From Urinicoccus sp. (lineage in GTDB: Bacteria > Bacillota > Clostridia > Tissierellales > Peptoniphilaceae): DNA of 6,875 nt. Position 1 is the stretch's first letter. Each line of letters begins with the position of its first letter. The stretch covers positions 1 through 6,875 of the forward strand of contig JASBZN010000061.1 in the NCBI GenBank assembly GCA_029983435.1, in the 5' to 3' direction. The position numbers and the translations under genes are program-made. The notes beneath the pieces were generated by a model that worked only from the letters and a program-made list of their open reading frames with translations, was not told the origin of the DNA and ran no database searches. Below, in pieces: positions 1-6,135 of this stretch.

Positions 1-677
1 CTATGGAATACCAACAAAAAGCTTACGATGACGCTACTTTAATGGCTAAAGAACTTAACACCTACTTCCTAGATGTTTCTGGAAATCCAGGTGTAAACGG
101 ATATCCCGACCGTAAGACTAAACCCTATATTCCTAGCCTTTTAGGCGAAGAAAGAAAAGCTCAAATTCTAGACGAATTAGGCTTCTCTGGCAAAGCTGGA
201 TCCGCTCAACCTCTAGATAAGGGGACAGAAGCTACTGGCGATGAATTAGCAAACCACTGGGCAAAAGCTCCCATGGAAAAAGCCATTGCCAATGGCTGGT
301 TAGAAAAAGTAGAAGACAAGTTTGCTCCTGATAAAATTGTCTATGTTCAAGAACTTCTTGACCTTCTTGAAAAGAAAGATCCTAACTTTAAGGCAGATTC
401 CTTAAATGAAATCTTAACCCAATACGCAATTGACAACACCTATGTTTTAAACCGTCAATCTGCAGCCTTAATCTTAAATGCTTACAGTCTTCAAATGAAG
501 AAAACAGCTCCTGCTAAAACTGTAGCAATAAAAGACCAAGCAGACATATTAACTTGGGCCCAAGAACCTGTTAACAACGTTTTAGCTCATGGTTGGCTAA
601 GCTTACAAGCTGGCTCCTTCAATCCTGGAAACGAAATTACCCGGAGTGAATTGGCCGTTATTGCTGACCGTATCTAA
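1..677 (+). CDS. C-terminal part of an SLH-domain surface protein (5' end outside window)
   Basis: The frame is open from the left edge to TAA at 675-677; the first Met in view, at base 3, is probably internal. Numbering from it, 224 residues are seen. Residues 1-63 belong to an upstream domain I do not recognise. Residues 84-123 and 179-224 look like S-layer homology modules: the second has D-I-L-x-W-A (181-186), H-G-W (196-198), S-F-N-P (205-208) and I-T-R-S-E (212-216), and the first has H-W-A, N-G-W and F-A-P in the same order. Residues 134-165 may be a degenerate third module. SLH modules bind pyruvylated secondary cell-wall polymers, so the protein should be exported. No signal peptide is visible, which supports a missing N-terminus. 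The catalytic or structural role of the missing part is unknown. The gene is followed by two strong hairpins. Confidence 0.8.
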   Translation, partial: MEYQQKAYDDATLMAKELNTYFLDVSGNPGVNGYPDRKTKPYIPSLLGEERKAQILDELGFSGKAGSAQPLDKGTEATGDELANHWAKAPMEKAIANGWLEKVEDKFAPDKIVYVQELLDLLEKKDPNFKADSLNEILTQYAIDNTYVLNRQSAALILNAYSLQMKKTAPAKTVAIKDQADILTWAQEPVNNVLAHGWLSLQAGSFNPGNEITRSELAVIADRI

Positions 678-694
678 AAGTTCATTCCCCTTTA

Positions 695-730
695 CCTGTA
701 AAAAGTCTCCTAGGAGAGGCTTTTTACAGG
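695..730. terminator. Bidirectional hairpin terminator 1 after the SLH gene
   Basis: Bases 695-709 pair with 716-730 in a continuous 15-bp stem with one G-U pair and a 6-base loop (710-715). The stem has an A5 tract (700-704) opposite a T5 tract (721-725) around a GC-richer core. It lies 17 bases after the SLH stop codon. Being almost symmetric, it can work for either strand. Confidence 0.75.
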
Positions 731-737
731 TTCATTT

Positions 738-780
738 AAAAAGCTAGTCTGACAAAATGTTCAGACTAGCTTTTTATTTT
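738..780. terminator. Bidirectional hairpin terminator 2 between convergent genes
   Basis: Bases 738-752 (aaaaagctagtctga) pair perfectly with 761-775 in a 15-bp stem with an 8-base loop. A T-rich tract (771-780) follows on the plus strand and A5 (738-742) gives a U-run on the minus strand. It sits between the plus-strand SLH gene (ends 677) and the minus-strand zinc-ribbon gene, whose stop codon starts at 781 and overlaps the edge of the tract. It probably terminates both. Confidence 0.85.
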
Positions 781-1627
781 AATAATTAAAATTTTTAAAG
801 GCCTCTTCAATCGCTCGCTTGGCTGCCGCTTCTGCTTGACGTTTTTTCTTTTCCAACTCTCGTTTCCGTTGTTGCCGTTCTTCTTCCTCTTTTCGAACCT
901 GTTCCTCATAAGCCGCTTTGGCTTCCTGGCTTTGAGTCATTAACGCCTTTAAACCCTCATTATTAGGGTCTTTCTCCAGCAAGTCATTCACAAAATTAAT
1001 GGCTGAATCATACTGCCCTTCATCCAAAAGCCCTTGCACTTTGATCCCAGCAACATCTACTAAGCTTTGGATATCTTTATCTGCCTTTTCACTATAGGTG
1101 TTTCCTTCATTTTTAATCTTAACAAAAGTTTCTAAAGCCTGAGGATATTGGTCCTCTGCTTGATTTTTTAAGATTCCCTCCGCTTCTTTAAAAGCTTTCG
1201 CACTAGCCTCTAGAGCCTTGACCTTCTCAACATCCTTTTGATAAGTCTTATCTTGGGTTTCTTTATAGAGCCCCTGATAGACCCCAATGGCCTCTTGAAA
1301 TTTTTCTTGTTCTATATAGGTCTTTGCTTGTTTTTCCTTTTGCTCCCGTTGATAGTATTGATAGGCATAAAAACCCCCTACAGCAATCGCCGCACAAAAA
1401 ATTAATATAGCTAAAACCTTAAGCCATTTTCTTGGCTTTTTTTGTTTTTCTGGAAAGTCTTGGTCTTCCTCATACTCGACGTAATCCTTAATAGGCTCCA
1501 TCGAAAGAGTATCCACAAGAGACCCCTCTTTCTTTTTAGGCTCCTCTTGATCCTTCAAAGACTTGCCGCAATAGTTGCAAAATCTAGCCCCTTCTTGATT
1601 TTCCGTCCCACAAAATGGACACTTCAT
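779..1627 (-). CDS. Zinc-ribbon, single-TM membrane protein with helical-repeat domain
   Basis: The protein is 282 residues from the ATG at 1627. An upstream in-frame GTG at 1636 is rejected because its first base is the last base of the GAGG ribosome binding site (1639-1636); that site is 8 bases from the chosen ATG. An N-terminal zinc ribbon has C3-x2-C6 and C17-x2-C20. An acidic linker follows, then a basic stretch (KQKKPRKW, about 62-69), then a membrane segment at about 69-92. By the positive-inside rule the zinc ribbon is cytoplasmic and the C-terminus is outside. Residues 97-230 contain TPR-like helical pairs (for example Q-E-K-F-Q-E-A-I and E-G-Q-Y-D-S-A-I). Residues 232-275 are highly charged, probably coiled coil. 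The layout suggests a scaffold or sensor; I know no specific function. It is a single-gene unit with its own promoter. Confidence 0.85.
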   Translation of the reverse strand: MKCPFCGTENQEGARFCNYCGKSLKDQEEPKKKEGSLVDTLSMEPIKDYVEYEEDQDFPEKQKKPRKWLKVLAILIFCAAIAVGGFYAYQYYQREQKEKQAKTYIEQEKFQEAIGVYQGLYKETQDKTYQKDVEKVKALEASAKAFKEAEGILKNQAEDQYPQALETFVKIKNEGNTYSEKADKDIQSLVDVAGIKVQGLLDEGQYDSAINFVNDLLEKDPNNEGLKALMTQSQEAKAAYEEQVRKEEEERQQRKRELEKKKRQAEAAAKRAIEEAFKNFNY

Positions 1628-1645
1628 TCCACACACCTCTTCTTA

Positions 1646-1671
1646 AAAATAAGTCATCCTAGGCTTATTTT
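1646..1671. promoter_or_regulatory. 8-bp inverted repeat over the zinc-ribbon gene promoter
   Basis: AAAATAAG (1646-1653) and CTTATTTT (1664-1671) form a perfect 8-bp inverted repeat with a 10-base spacer. The right arm overlaps the predicted -10 box, and the predicted transcription start falls inside the spacer, which is the geometry of a repressor operator. A short hairpin in the leader is the alternative. Confidence 0.35.
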
Positions 1672-1695
1672 ACTGGATTGGTTCAAAAAGTGCAA
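1667..1695 (-). promoter_or_regulatory. Sigma-A-type promoter of the zinc-ribbon membrane protein gene
   Basis: On the minus strand TTGCAC (1695-1690) and TAAAAT (1672-1667) are separated by exactly 17 bases. The -10 box lies 40 bases upstream of the start codon at 1627. Confidence 0.6.
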
Positions 1696-1807
1696 ATAAA
1701 ATATCTCTTCCTTTTATCTTTGAAACTATCTCGGTTTAACAAAAGATCATACCAGCCATCTTCCATCTCCTTCCACTAGCCTCCTCCCTTATAAAGCCAT
1801 TAAACCA

Positions 1808-1836
1808 TTGCTATTTTAAAAAAAATTTGCTATTCT
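1808..1836 (+). promoter_or_regulatory. Probable promoter of the PAP2 gene
   Basis: TTGCTA (1808-1813), a 17-base A-rich spacer and TATTCT (1831-1836) precede the PAP2 start codon by about 33 bases. The match is fair; the A/T-rich surroundings allow other -10 choices such as bases around 1838-1846. Confidence 0.4.
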
Positions 1837-1868
1837 TATATGCATAAAACAAGTAACAAGGAGCTCCT

Positions 1869-2462
1869 ATGCCTATTTCAAAAATTATTCGATACCAAAT
1901 CTTTATGTTGGCCATCCAAAGCATTCTCTATTTTACAGCAGAAATTTTCGAAAAAAATCCCCACCAAATTGACCGCCCCCTGGATCAAAAAATTCCTCTT
2001 ATTCCACTTTTTGTCTTTGTCTATATCCTTTGGTTCCCCTTAATAGCCCTTTTCCCCTTACATTTGTTCCAAGTTTCTCCTGGGCTGTATTTCACCTATC
2101 GAACCACCTGGATCATAGAACTTACAGTCAGCATTGCAATCTATTTGATCTATCCAACAACCTTCCAGCGACCAACAAACTTAGACGATTATCCCTGCGG
2201 TCAATTTCTAAAACTTATCTATAAATATAGCTATAAAGGCCTCAATTGCATGCCCAGCATGCACTGCTCCATGTCCACCATGGTTCTTTTCTTCACCCTT
2301 TTAGCCAGCGGCCTGTCCCTAGGGTGGAAGCTCCTCTATAGCCTTGTTTCCTTGGGAATTATCCTCTCTACCCTCTTTACCAAACAACACGTGATTTTAG
2401 ACGTCATAACTGGTGTCTTTCTAGGAATTTTTTCTTCCCTTCTAGCCATGGCCATTCTTTAA
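1869..2462 (+). CDS. PAP2-superfamily integral membrane phosphatase (AUR1/IPC-synthase-like)
   Basis: This is a 197-residue polytopic membrane protein. The ATG at 1869 has AAGGAG (1858-1863) 5 bases upstream. PAP2-superfamily enzymes dephosphorylate lipid phosphates or transfer phospho-head groups through a histidine intermediate. The visible signature is F-Q-R-P (99-102, motif 1), M-P-S-M-H-C-S (128-134, motif 2, H132) and S-T-L-F-T-K-Q-H-V-I-L-D (167-178, motif 3, nucleophile H174 and D178). The T-K-Q-H-x3-D form of motif 3 is typical of the AUR1/inositol-phosphorylceramide-synthase-like branch. Hydrophobic segments lie at about 8-24, 44-64, 79-96, 135-149, 153-170 and 176-196. The first part of motif 1 (a lysine six residues before R-P) is not evident. 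The substrate is unknown; undecaprenyl or phosphatidyl-glycerol phosphates are plausible. It is a single-gene unit, divergent from the zinc-ribbon gene. Confidence 0.9.
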   Translation: MPISKIIRYQIFMLAIQSILYFTAEIFEKNPHQIDRPLDQKIPLIPLFVFVYILWFPLIALFPLHLFQVSPGLYFTYRTTWIIELTVSIAIYLIYPTTFQRPTNLDDYPCGQFLKLIYKYSYKGLNCMPSMHCSMSTMVLFFTLLASGLSLGWKLLYSLVSLGIILSTLFTKQHVILDVITGVFLGIFSSLLAMAIL

Positions 2463-2478
2463 TTATCCAATAAATTTA

Positions 2479-2508
2479 GGGCATCTGCAAAAGCAAATGC
2501 CCTTTTTT
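2479..2508. terminator. Terminator of the PAP2 gene, shared with the convergent small gene
   Basis: GGGCATCTGC (2479-2488) pairs with GCAAATGCCC (2493-2502), ten positions with one mismatch, closing a 4-base loop. T6 follows at 2503-2508 on the plus strand, 16 bases after the PAP2 stop codon. On the minus strand the hairpin is followed by a weaker T-rich stretch, so it may also stop the convergent gene. Confidence 0.85.
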
Positions 2509-2555
2509 AGCGCCCTATTCTCCTATAAACGAATAGACTCACGTCCTTTACCAGC

Positions 2556-2786
2556 CTATTCCTCTGCCTCCATCCACATTAAAATTCGTTTACACCTTGG
2601 ACAATACCAGGCTGGCTGGTCCACCAGCGTTGTAGATACTGGAATCCTCTCTTTGCTGAAAAAGCCCTTAATTCCCTTCTTTTTCTTTTCTTCATCCGAC
2701 GTAAATTCATAGAAAGATCCCCCTCCTTGGTTGATTCCTTCTACACTTCCTGAAACCATTTCTTGACCACAACTCAAACACTTCAT
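2556..2786 (-). CDS. Small double-CxxC zinc-binding protein (DUF6487-like)
   Basis: The protein is 76 residues. It starts M-K-C-L-S-C-G (C3, C6) and has a second pair in W-Y-C-P-R-C-K (C62, C65), the spacing of one four-cysteine zinc site closed across a middle insert. The middle contains a lysine-rich loop (K34-K40) and a hydrophobic strand. The layout resembles the small 'MKCPYCG' family Pfam calls DUF6487, whose function is unknown; that name is recalled, not searched. The start codon has GGAGGG (2800-2795) 8 bases upstream, a near-ideal site. It converges on the PAP2 gene and shares its hairpin. No convincing promoter is seen upstream. Confidence 0.8.
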   Translation of the reverse strand: MKCLSCGQEMVSGSVEGINQGGGSFYEFTSDEEKKKKGIKGFFSKERIPVSTTLVDQPAWYCPRCKRILMWMEAEE

Positions 2787-3041
2787 CCCTTTATCCCTCC
2801 ATACTCTAAGATCCTTCTAACCTTCTCTTTAGATTCTATTCATGACAAATCCAGGGATCATGTCGTTCTTTTTTGCTGTTGTTCTTCCAGATAAAAAAAC
2901 ATAAAGATATCCTTTCCCCATCCTTTAGTCTATCCCTTGACTTAAACATTAAGTTTAAACTCTTTATACGATTACCTCTAACTTTATAAGAAAGGCACCT
3001 ATTTTCCTAGATGCTAAAAATAAACCTTTGGCGCTAAATAT
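2787..3041. other. Intergenic stretch with no supported gene
   Basis: These 255 bases lie downstream of the ClbS-like gene and upstream of the DUF6487-like gene. A 37-codon minus-strand frame is open here but has no ribosome binding site and resembles nothing I know. I find no clear terminator for the ClbS-like gene. Confidence 0.5.
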
Positions 3042-3560
3042 TTATAAGCATAATTTTTTCCATTTTCTTATTTTTGTTCTAAATGTTCCAAAAGGCGCTA
3101 CTGTATTTACATGAATAAATTTGTATACTTCCCAGGTAGCTGTTTTCGTTGCTTCATCTGCCCACCGTCTCTTATGTGGTTGAAACAATTCTTCATCTGT
3201 TAATTCATCTATCATAAGATAAATATTTTCTATATTTTGTGATAATTGTTCTTTTAGTTCCTTTAACGATTTATGAGCATAGGTATCTGTAAACCATTGA
3301 TATAATCCTCCCAGTTGATTCCACTTAAATTTATCTGACGGCGTTTTAACATCTATCCCATTTTTCTCATCTGCTTCCCATTTTAAAAGCAAAGTAGTCC
3401 ACCCTACTTGATAGGCAAGATTTTCTGCTGGTGTCCTCTCAACTTCCTCTACTCTTTTGTCTTTCAATTCTTCTGGGATATTATCAAATTCTGAAATATA
3501 TTTTTCAAAAGTTTTCTTTATCTCTTTTTTTAATTCTTCCTTACTTTCATAACTCCTCAT
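3042..3560 (-). CDS. ClbS/DfsB family (DUF1706) four-helix-bundle protein
   Basis: The protein is 172 residues, full length for the family. Recognisable conserved blocks are M-R-S-Y-E-S-K-E-E-L (1-10), N-I-P-E-E-L-K-D-K-R (27-36), R-T-P-A-E-N-L-A-Y-Q-V-G-W (42-54), K-W-N-Q-L-G-G-L-Y (79-87), E-E-L-F-Q-P (123-128) and the C-terminal I-H-V-N-T-V-A-P-F through F-R-T-K-I-R-K-W-K-K (149-169). The family is named after ClbS, which protects colibactin producers by opening the toxin's cyclopropane. Most members, including those of this Bacillota type, have no known substrate, so a detoxification or stress role is only inferred. GGAGGA (3576-3571) lies 10 bases before the start. The gene is AT-rich and sits 45 bases downstream of a phage terminase remnant on the same strand. 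Confidence 0.9.
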   Translation of the reverse strand: MRSYESKEELKKEIKKTFEKYISEFDNIPEELKDKRVEEVERTPAENLAYQVGWTTLLLKWEADEKNGIDVKTPSDKFKWNQLGGLYQWFTDTYAHKSLKELKEQLSQNIENIYLMIDELTDEELFQPHKRRWADEATKTATWEVYKFIHVNTVAPFGTFRTKIRKWKKLCL

Positions 3561-3592
3561 AAACTAAAAATCCTCCATATTTGACTTTTTTA

Positions 3593-3621
3593 TTTATACC
3601 CAGCTTAAAAAACAATCAACA
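3593..3621 (-). promoter_or_regulatory. Possible promoter of the ClbS-like gene, within the terL remnant's end
   Basis: On the minus strand TATAAA (3598-3593) is preceded at 17 bases by TGTTGA (3621-3616), or at 15 bases by TTGATT (3619-3614). Either -35 choice lies inside the last codons of the terminase remnant. The -10 is good and the -35 is weak. Confidence 0.35.
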
Positions 3622-3795
3622 CTCCATCACCATAAACAGATTTACTTGTATTATTTTCACACCTTATAGACCTATCAAGAATCATAGTGCAGCAATTACA
3701 CCATCAATCTTTTCTATAGAATTTTCCTTATCCATTTTTATATTTTCAGCTGAGTCTATATATCACAACGTCTCAATAAAATCTTTACTTTTAAA
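3605..3795 (-). pseudogene. terL: Frameshifted C-terminal remnant of a phage terminase large subunit
   Basis: Two overlapping minus-strand frames together give the end of a Bacillota-phage large terminase. Bases 3762-3682 encode D-S-A-E-N-I-K-M-D-K-E-N-S-I-E-K-I-D-G-V-I-A-A-L then stop. Bases 3685-3605 encode M-I-L-D-R-S-I-R-C and, after E-N-N-T-S-K-S-V-Y, the ending G-V-L-I-V-F then TAA. Joined, they read KIDGVIAALMILDRSIRC, matching the family's usual 'EKIDGVVALIMALDRAIRCGN-TS-SVYD-RG' ending as I remember it. The join needs one lost base near 3685. A further upstream frame ending I-L-L-R-R-C-D-I (to about 3759) probably continues the 'NPxLRW' region after a second shift. Nothing recognisable of the ATPase or the rest of the nuclease domain remains. 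This is a scar, not a working gene. Confidence 0.75.
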
Positions 3796-3868
3796 ATACT
3801 TAGACTCTCATGCTTCATTTTTGAGCCAATTTGATTAAAAGTCTACTATAGTACATCTAAAATAACAT

Positions 3869-3904
3869 AAAAAAGTAGAGCAAGGATCCTCACTCTACTT
3901 TTTT
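3869..3904. terminator. Terminator of the hydrolase-permease operon
   Basis: AAAAAAGTAGAG (3869-3880) pairs perfectly with CTCTACTTTTTT (3893-3904), a 12-bp stem around a 12-base loop that itself contains AGGATCCT. On the minus strand the stem ends in T6, about 38 bases after the permease stop codon. It is symmetric enough to work both ways. Confidence 0.85.
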
Positions 3905-3941
3905 ACGTTGCCGCAAATTTTATCTTTAATATTTTTATTGA

Positions 3942-5300
3942 TTATTTAATTTTTTCTGTTTCTGGATTAATTGTGTAGGGTTTCCATTTATCTGGATCTG
4001 CTTTTTGTTTGTAGCGAGCATAAAGCCAGAAACATAAACCTAAAGCAATATAAATTAATAACACGAAGAATCCACCTTTATTCATCTCTGCAAAAGATGC
4101 AATAAATACCCACAAAATAAATAAAAGTGCAATTATACTAACCATTTTAGGATGTTTTACCTTATGAGGTCTTTCCCAGTTTGGTTGTATCTTTCTTAAC
4201 TTAATAAAACTAAGAACCACAGATAAATAAACCGCCCCTGCTGTGACACCATAAATAACATAGATATAGTTAACCCAATTTTCTGGAGCAAACGCCGTAA
4301 AATATAGAGCCAACAGCCCAACAACTATGTTGGCATTTGAAGGTTGTCCCGCTTTATTCACCTTTTCAAAAAACAAAGGATACTGACGTTGTCGAGCTCC
4401 TGCATAAAGAGCTCGTGCAGCAGAAAGCCAAAAGCCTGATAAAGTTGTTACGCATGTTCCTATACCTAAAATCACTACTAATGTACCTAGCCATGGCATT
4501 CCAATTAAAGCTGCAACTCGTGGATCCACAATATCAACTTGTAATATCCAGTCCGTTTTAACAATTCCTCCAACACCTAAAATAGCCATCCCATAAACTA
4601 AAAAAGTTAATCCAATCGCTCCGATAAACGCATATTTTACCTTTGACCTTGGGAAATTTGCTTCTTCTGCAAGTTGGGGAACCATATCAAAACCAATAAA
4701 TTTAAAGATCAACAGTCCTACTGCTAGAAAAAATCCTTTACTACCATTTGGAAAAATTGGCAACATTGTTTGAATAGACCATTGTGAACTAAAAATAAAG
4801 ATAATATCTGCTATGACGCAAACCGCCAACGTGGACCAAAACAAAATGTTTTGTAGTCTTGCTAAAAATTTAATTTCCATGTTTGTCAAGAAAAACCATA
4901 AAATAGTTATCACGACAGCTAAGATTTTTGTTTGTGTAAAAGTAATAGGATAAAAATATCCAATCATACTAGATATCCCATAAGTAACTGTCGGCATAGC
5001 CATGATATACAGAAGCAAAAGAGCCCAGTTAGCGGCCCAGCCCACATTCCAGCCAAAAGCATTTGTCGCCCAAACACCTGAACCTCCAGCATATGGCAAC
5101 ATTGCTGTCATCTCTGAATAAATATCCGCTAAGAATAAAACTAAAATCGCACATAACCCTAAAGCGACTAATGATCCTACTCCACTTAGCTCAAACCAGT
5201 ATTTAATTTCAACCATCCACGCTGCAATCATCCCGCCAGCAGCCATGGCAATTACTTGAGTTAAACTTAATTCTTTCTTTAAAGTGTTATTACCCATCAT
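3942..5300 (-). CDS. APC-superfamily amino acid/amine permease
   Basis: The protein is 452 residues, usual for an APC (amino acid-polyamine-organocation) transporter, with about 12 hydrophobic segments. Family signatures are the TM1 glycine-rich break A-A-G-G-M-I (20-25), P-Y-A-G-G-S-G-V-W (69-77), the TM6 block F-I-G-F-D-M-V-P-Q-L-A-E-E-A-N (201-215), S-A-A-R-A-L-Y-A-G-A-R (293-303) with the following V-N-K-A-G-Q-P-S-N-A (314-323), and R-P-H-K-V (377-381). The family carries amino acids, amines or their derivatives with protons or by exchange; the substrate cannot be read here. AGGAG (5310-5306) is 5 bases from the first ATG (5300) and 8 bases from the next in-frame ATG (5297), so translation may start at Met2. 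It is the second gene of an operon, 51 bp after the isochorismatase-like hydrolase, which suggests that it imports that enzyme's substrate. Confidence 0.92.
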   Translation of the reverse strand: MMGNNTLKKELSLTQVIAMAAGGMIAAWMVEIKYWFELSGVGSLVALGLCAILVLFLADIYSEMTAMLPYAGGSGVWATNAFGWNVGWAANWALLLLYIMAMPTVTYGISSMIGYFYPITFTQTKILAVVITILWFFLTNMEIKFLARLQNILFWSTLAVCVIADIIFIFSSQWSIQTMLPIFPNGSKGFFLAVGLLIFKFIGFDMVPQLAEEANFPRSKVKYAFIGAIGLTFLVYGMAILGVGGIVKTDWILQVDIVDPRVAALIGMPWLGTLVVILGIGTCVTTLSGFWLSAARALYAGARQRQYPLFFEKVNKAGQPSNANIVVGLLALYFTAFAPENWVNYIYVIYGVTAGAVYLSVVLSFIKLRKIQPNWERPHKVKHPKMVSIIALLFILWVFIASFAEMNKGGFFVLLIYIALGLCFWLYARYKQKADPDKWKPYTINPETEKIK

Positions 5301-5351
5301 GTCATCTCCTATCCGTAATTATGTCTAGGAAATTTGTTTACATTCCTTAGA

Positions 5352-6050
5352 TTATAATTCTTTTTTTACCAGATCAATTGCCTCATCTGTACTAACAACA
5401 TAGGTATAAATAACATTCATAATTTTTAGTTCCCAATTATGCAAGTCAATATCTGCAGCTGCACAAGCATCTTCACAAGTAATGACTTGTAACCCTTCAT
5501 CAGCTAATCCTCGAATTGTTGAAGCAACACATTGATCTGTTACAATGCCGCCCACTACCACAGTTGTAATCCCCATATTTCGTAGTAAATGTAAATAGTT
5601 TGTTCCTGTAGTAACAGAGTCCGTTGTTTTATTTACTACAATTTCATTTTTCCGTGGCTCTAACTCATCCACCATTTGTGCGGCCCAAGAATCTACAGGT
5701 AATAAAATTCCATTCCATCCTTCAGATTTCTGAACAGGAGAACGATCTTCCCCATCTTCACGTAAGCAAGCAATGCGTCCAAAACTAACAGGTAAGTTGT
5801 TTTCTCTAAAAAAATCTAATAACTTTTTTGAATTTGGTATGGTTTTCTCATGAAGTCTATTAAAGTAAGGTTCCCATTGATCCCAGACACCCGTTTCTTT
5901 AAAATGCTTTGCTTCATTTCCTTCCAAACTACAAAACTCATTTTGCAAGTCTATCAATAGGAGCATCGTCTTTTTAGGATCAATCTCATAATCTGGGAAT
6001 TCATCCATACTGTCATAATAAAAAGATACAAATTTTCTGTCTAACTTCAT
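5352..6050 (-). CDS. Isochorismatase-family cysteine hydrolase
   Basis: The protein is 232 residues with the alpha/beta fold signature of the isochorismatase/nicotinamidase superfamily. The catalytic triad is visible: D34 in L-L-I-D-L-Q-N-E-F, K141 in V-V-N-K-T-T-D-S, and nucleophile C174 in G-G-I-V-T-D-Q-C-V-A-S-T, which includes the cis-peptide segment before the cysteine. Members hydrolyse C-N bonds of amides and ureido compounds (nicotinamide, biuret, N-carbamoyl-sarcosine, ureidoacrylate), or the vinyl ether of isochorismate. The metal-ligand histidines of nicotinamidases are not evident, so nicotinamidase is less likely. The roughly 25-residue N-terminal extension before the first strand recalls larger amide-hydrolase members. 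AGGAGG (6063-6058) lies 7 bases before the ATG. It is the first gene of an operon with an APC permease, so it probably acts in the cytoplasm on a small imported amide; the exact substrate is unknown. Confidence 0.9.
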   Translation of the reverse strand: MKLDRKFVSFYYDSMDEFPDYEIDPKKTMLLLIDLQNEFCSLEGNEAKHFKETGVWDQWEPYFNRLHEKTIPNSKKLLDFFRENNLPVSFGRIACLREDGEDRSPVQKSEGWNGILLPVDSWAAQMVDELEPRKNEIVVNKTTDSVTTGTNYLHLLRNMGITTVVVGGIVTDQCVASTIRGLADEGLQVITCEDACAAADIDLHNWELKIMNVIYTYVVSTDEAIDLVKKEL

Positions 6051-6095
6051 ACATATTCCTCCTAAAATATTAAAACAAATTGACTGCGTAATTTC

Positions 6096-6124
6096 ACTAT
6101 AACATATCTATAACTTTCAGGCAA
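6096..6124 (-). promoter_or_regulatory. Strong sigma-A-type promoter of the hydrolase-permease operon
   Basis: On the minus strand TTGCCT (6124-6119), a 17-base spacer and TATAGT (6101-6096) are present, with TG one base before the -10 (extended -10). The -10 box is 45 bases upstream of the hydrolase start codon, leaving a leader of roughly 40 bases. Confidence 0.75.
6097..6114. repeat. 7-bp direct repeat, 11-bp period, over the operon's -10 box
   Basis: CTATAAC at 6097-6103 is repeated at 6108-6114 with ATAT between. The period of 11 bp puts both copies on the same face of the helix. One copy covers the -10 box and the other the spacer, where a repressor would block RNA polymerase. AT-richness makes a chance repeat possible. 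Confidence 0.4.
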
Positions 6125-6135
6125 TTGTTTTCCCT

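Noticed and set aside
1627..1636. Upstream GTG start for the zinc-ribbon protein, adding three residues
   Set aside because: The GTG shares a base with the GAGG ribosome binding site; the ATG at 1627 has correct spacing.
1683..1766. 27-codon minus-strand frame (M-E-D-G-W-Y-D-L-L) upstream of the zinc-ribbon gene
   Set aside because: The AAGGAG directly touches its ATG, too close to act as a binding site, and it would overlap the -35 box of the next gene's promoter. A leader peptide cannot be excluded.
2833..2838. TAGAAT as a -10 box for the DUF6487-like gene (minus strand)
   Set aside because: The hexamer is good, but the best -35 at 17 bases matches only three of six positions.
2818..2932. 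37-codon minus-strand frame (M-F-K-S-R-D-R-L-K-D-G) downstream of the ClbS-like gene
   Set aside because: No ribosome binding site or terminator, and no resemblance to a known family.
2943..2960. TTAAAC...GTTTAA inverted repeat
   Set aside because: Short, AT-rich and not placed at any promoter or gene end that I can support.
3581..3838. 85-codon plus-strand open frame starting at TTG
   Set aside because: No ribosome binding site, unnatural composition, and the opposite strand of the same bases carries the recognisable terL remnant.
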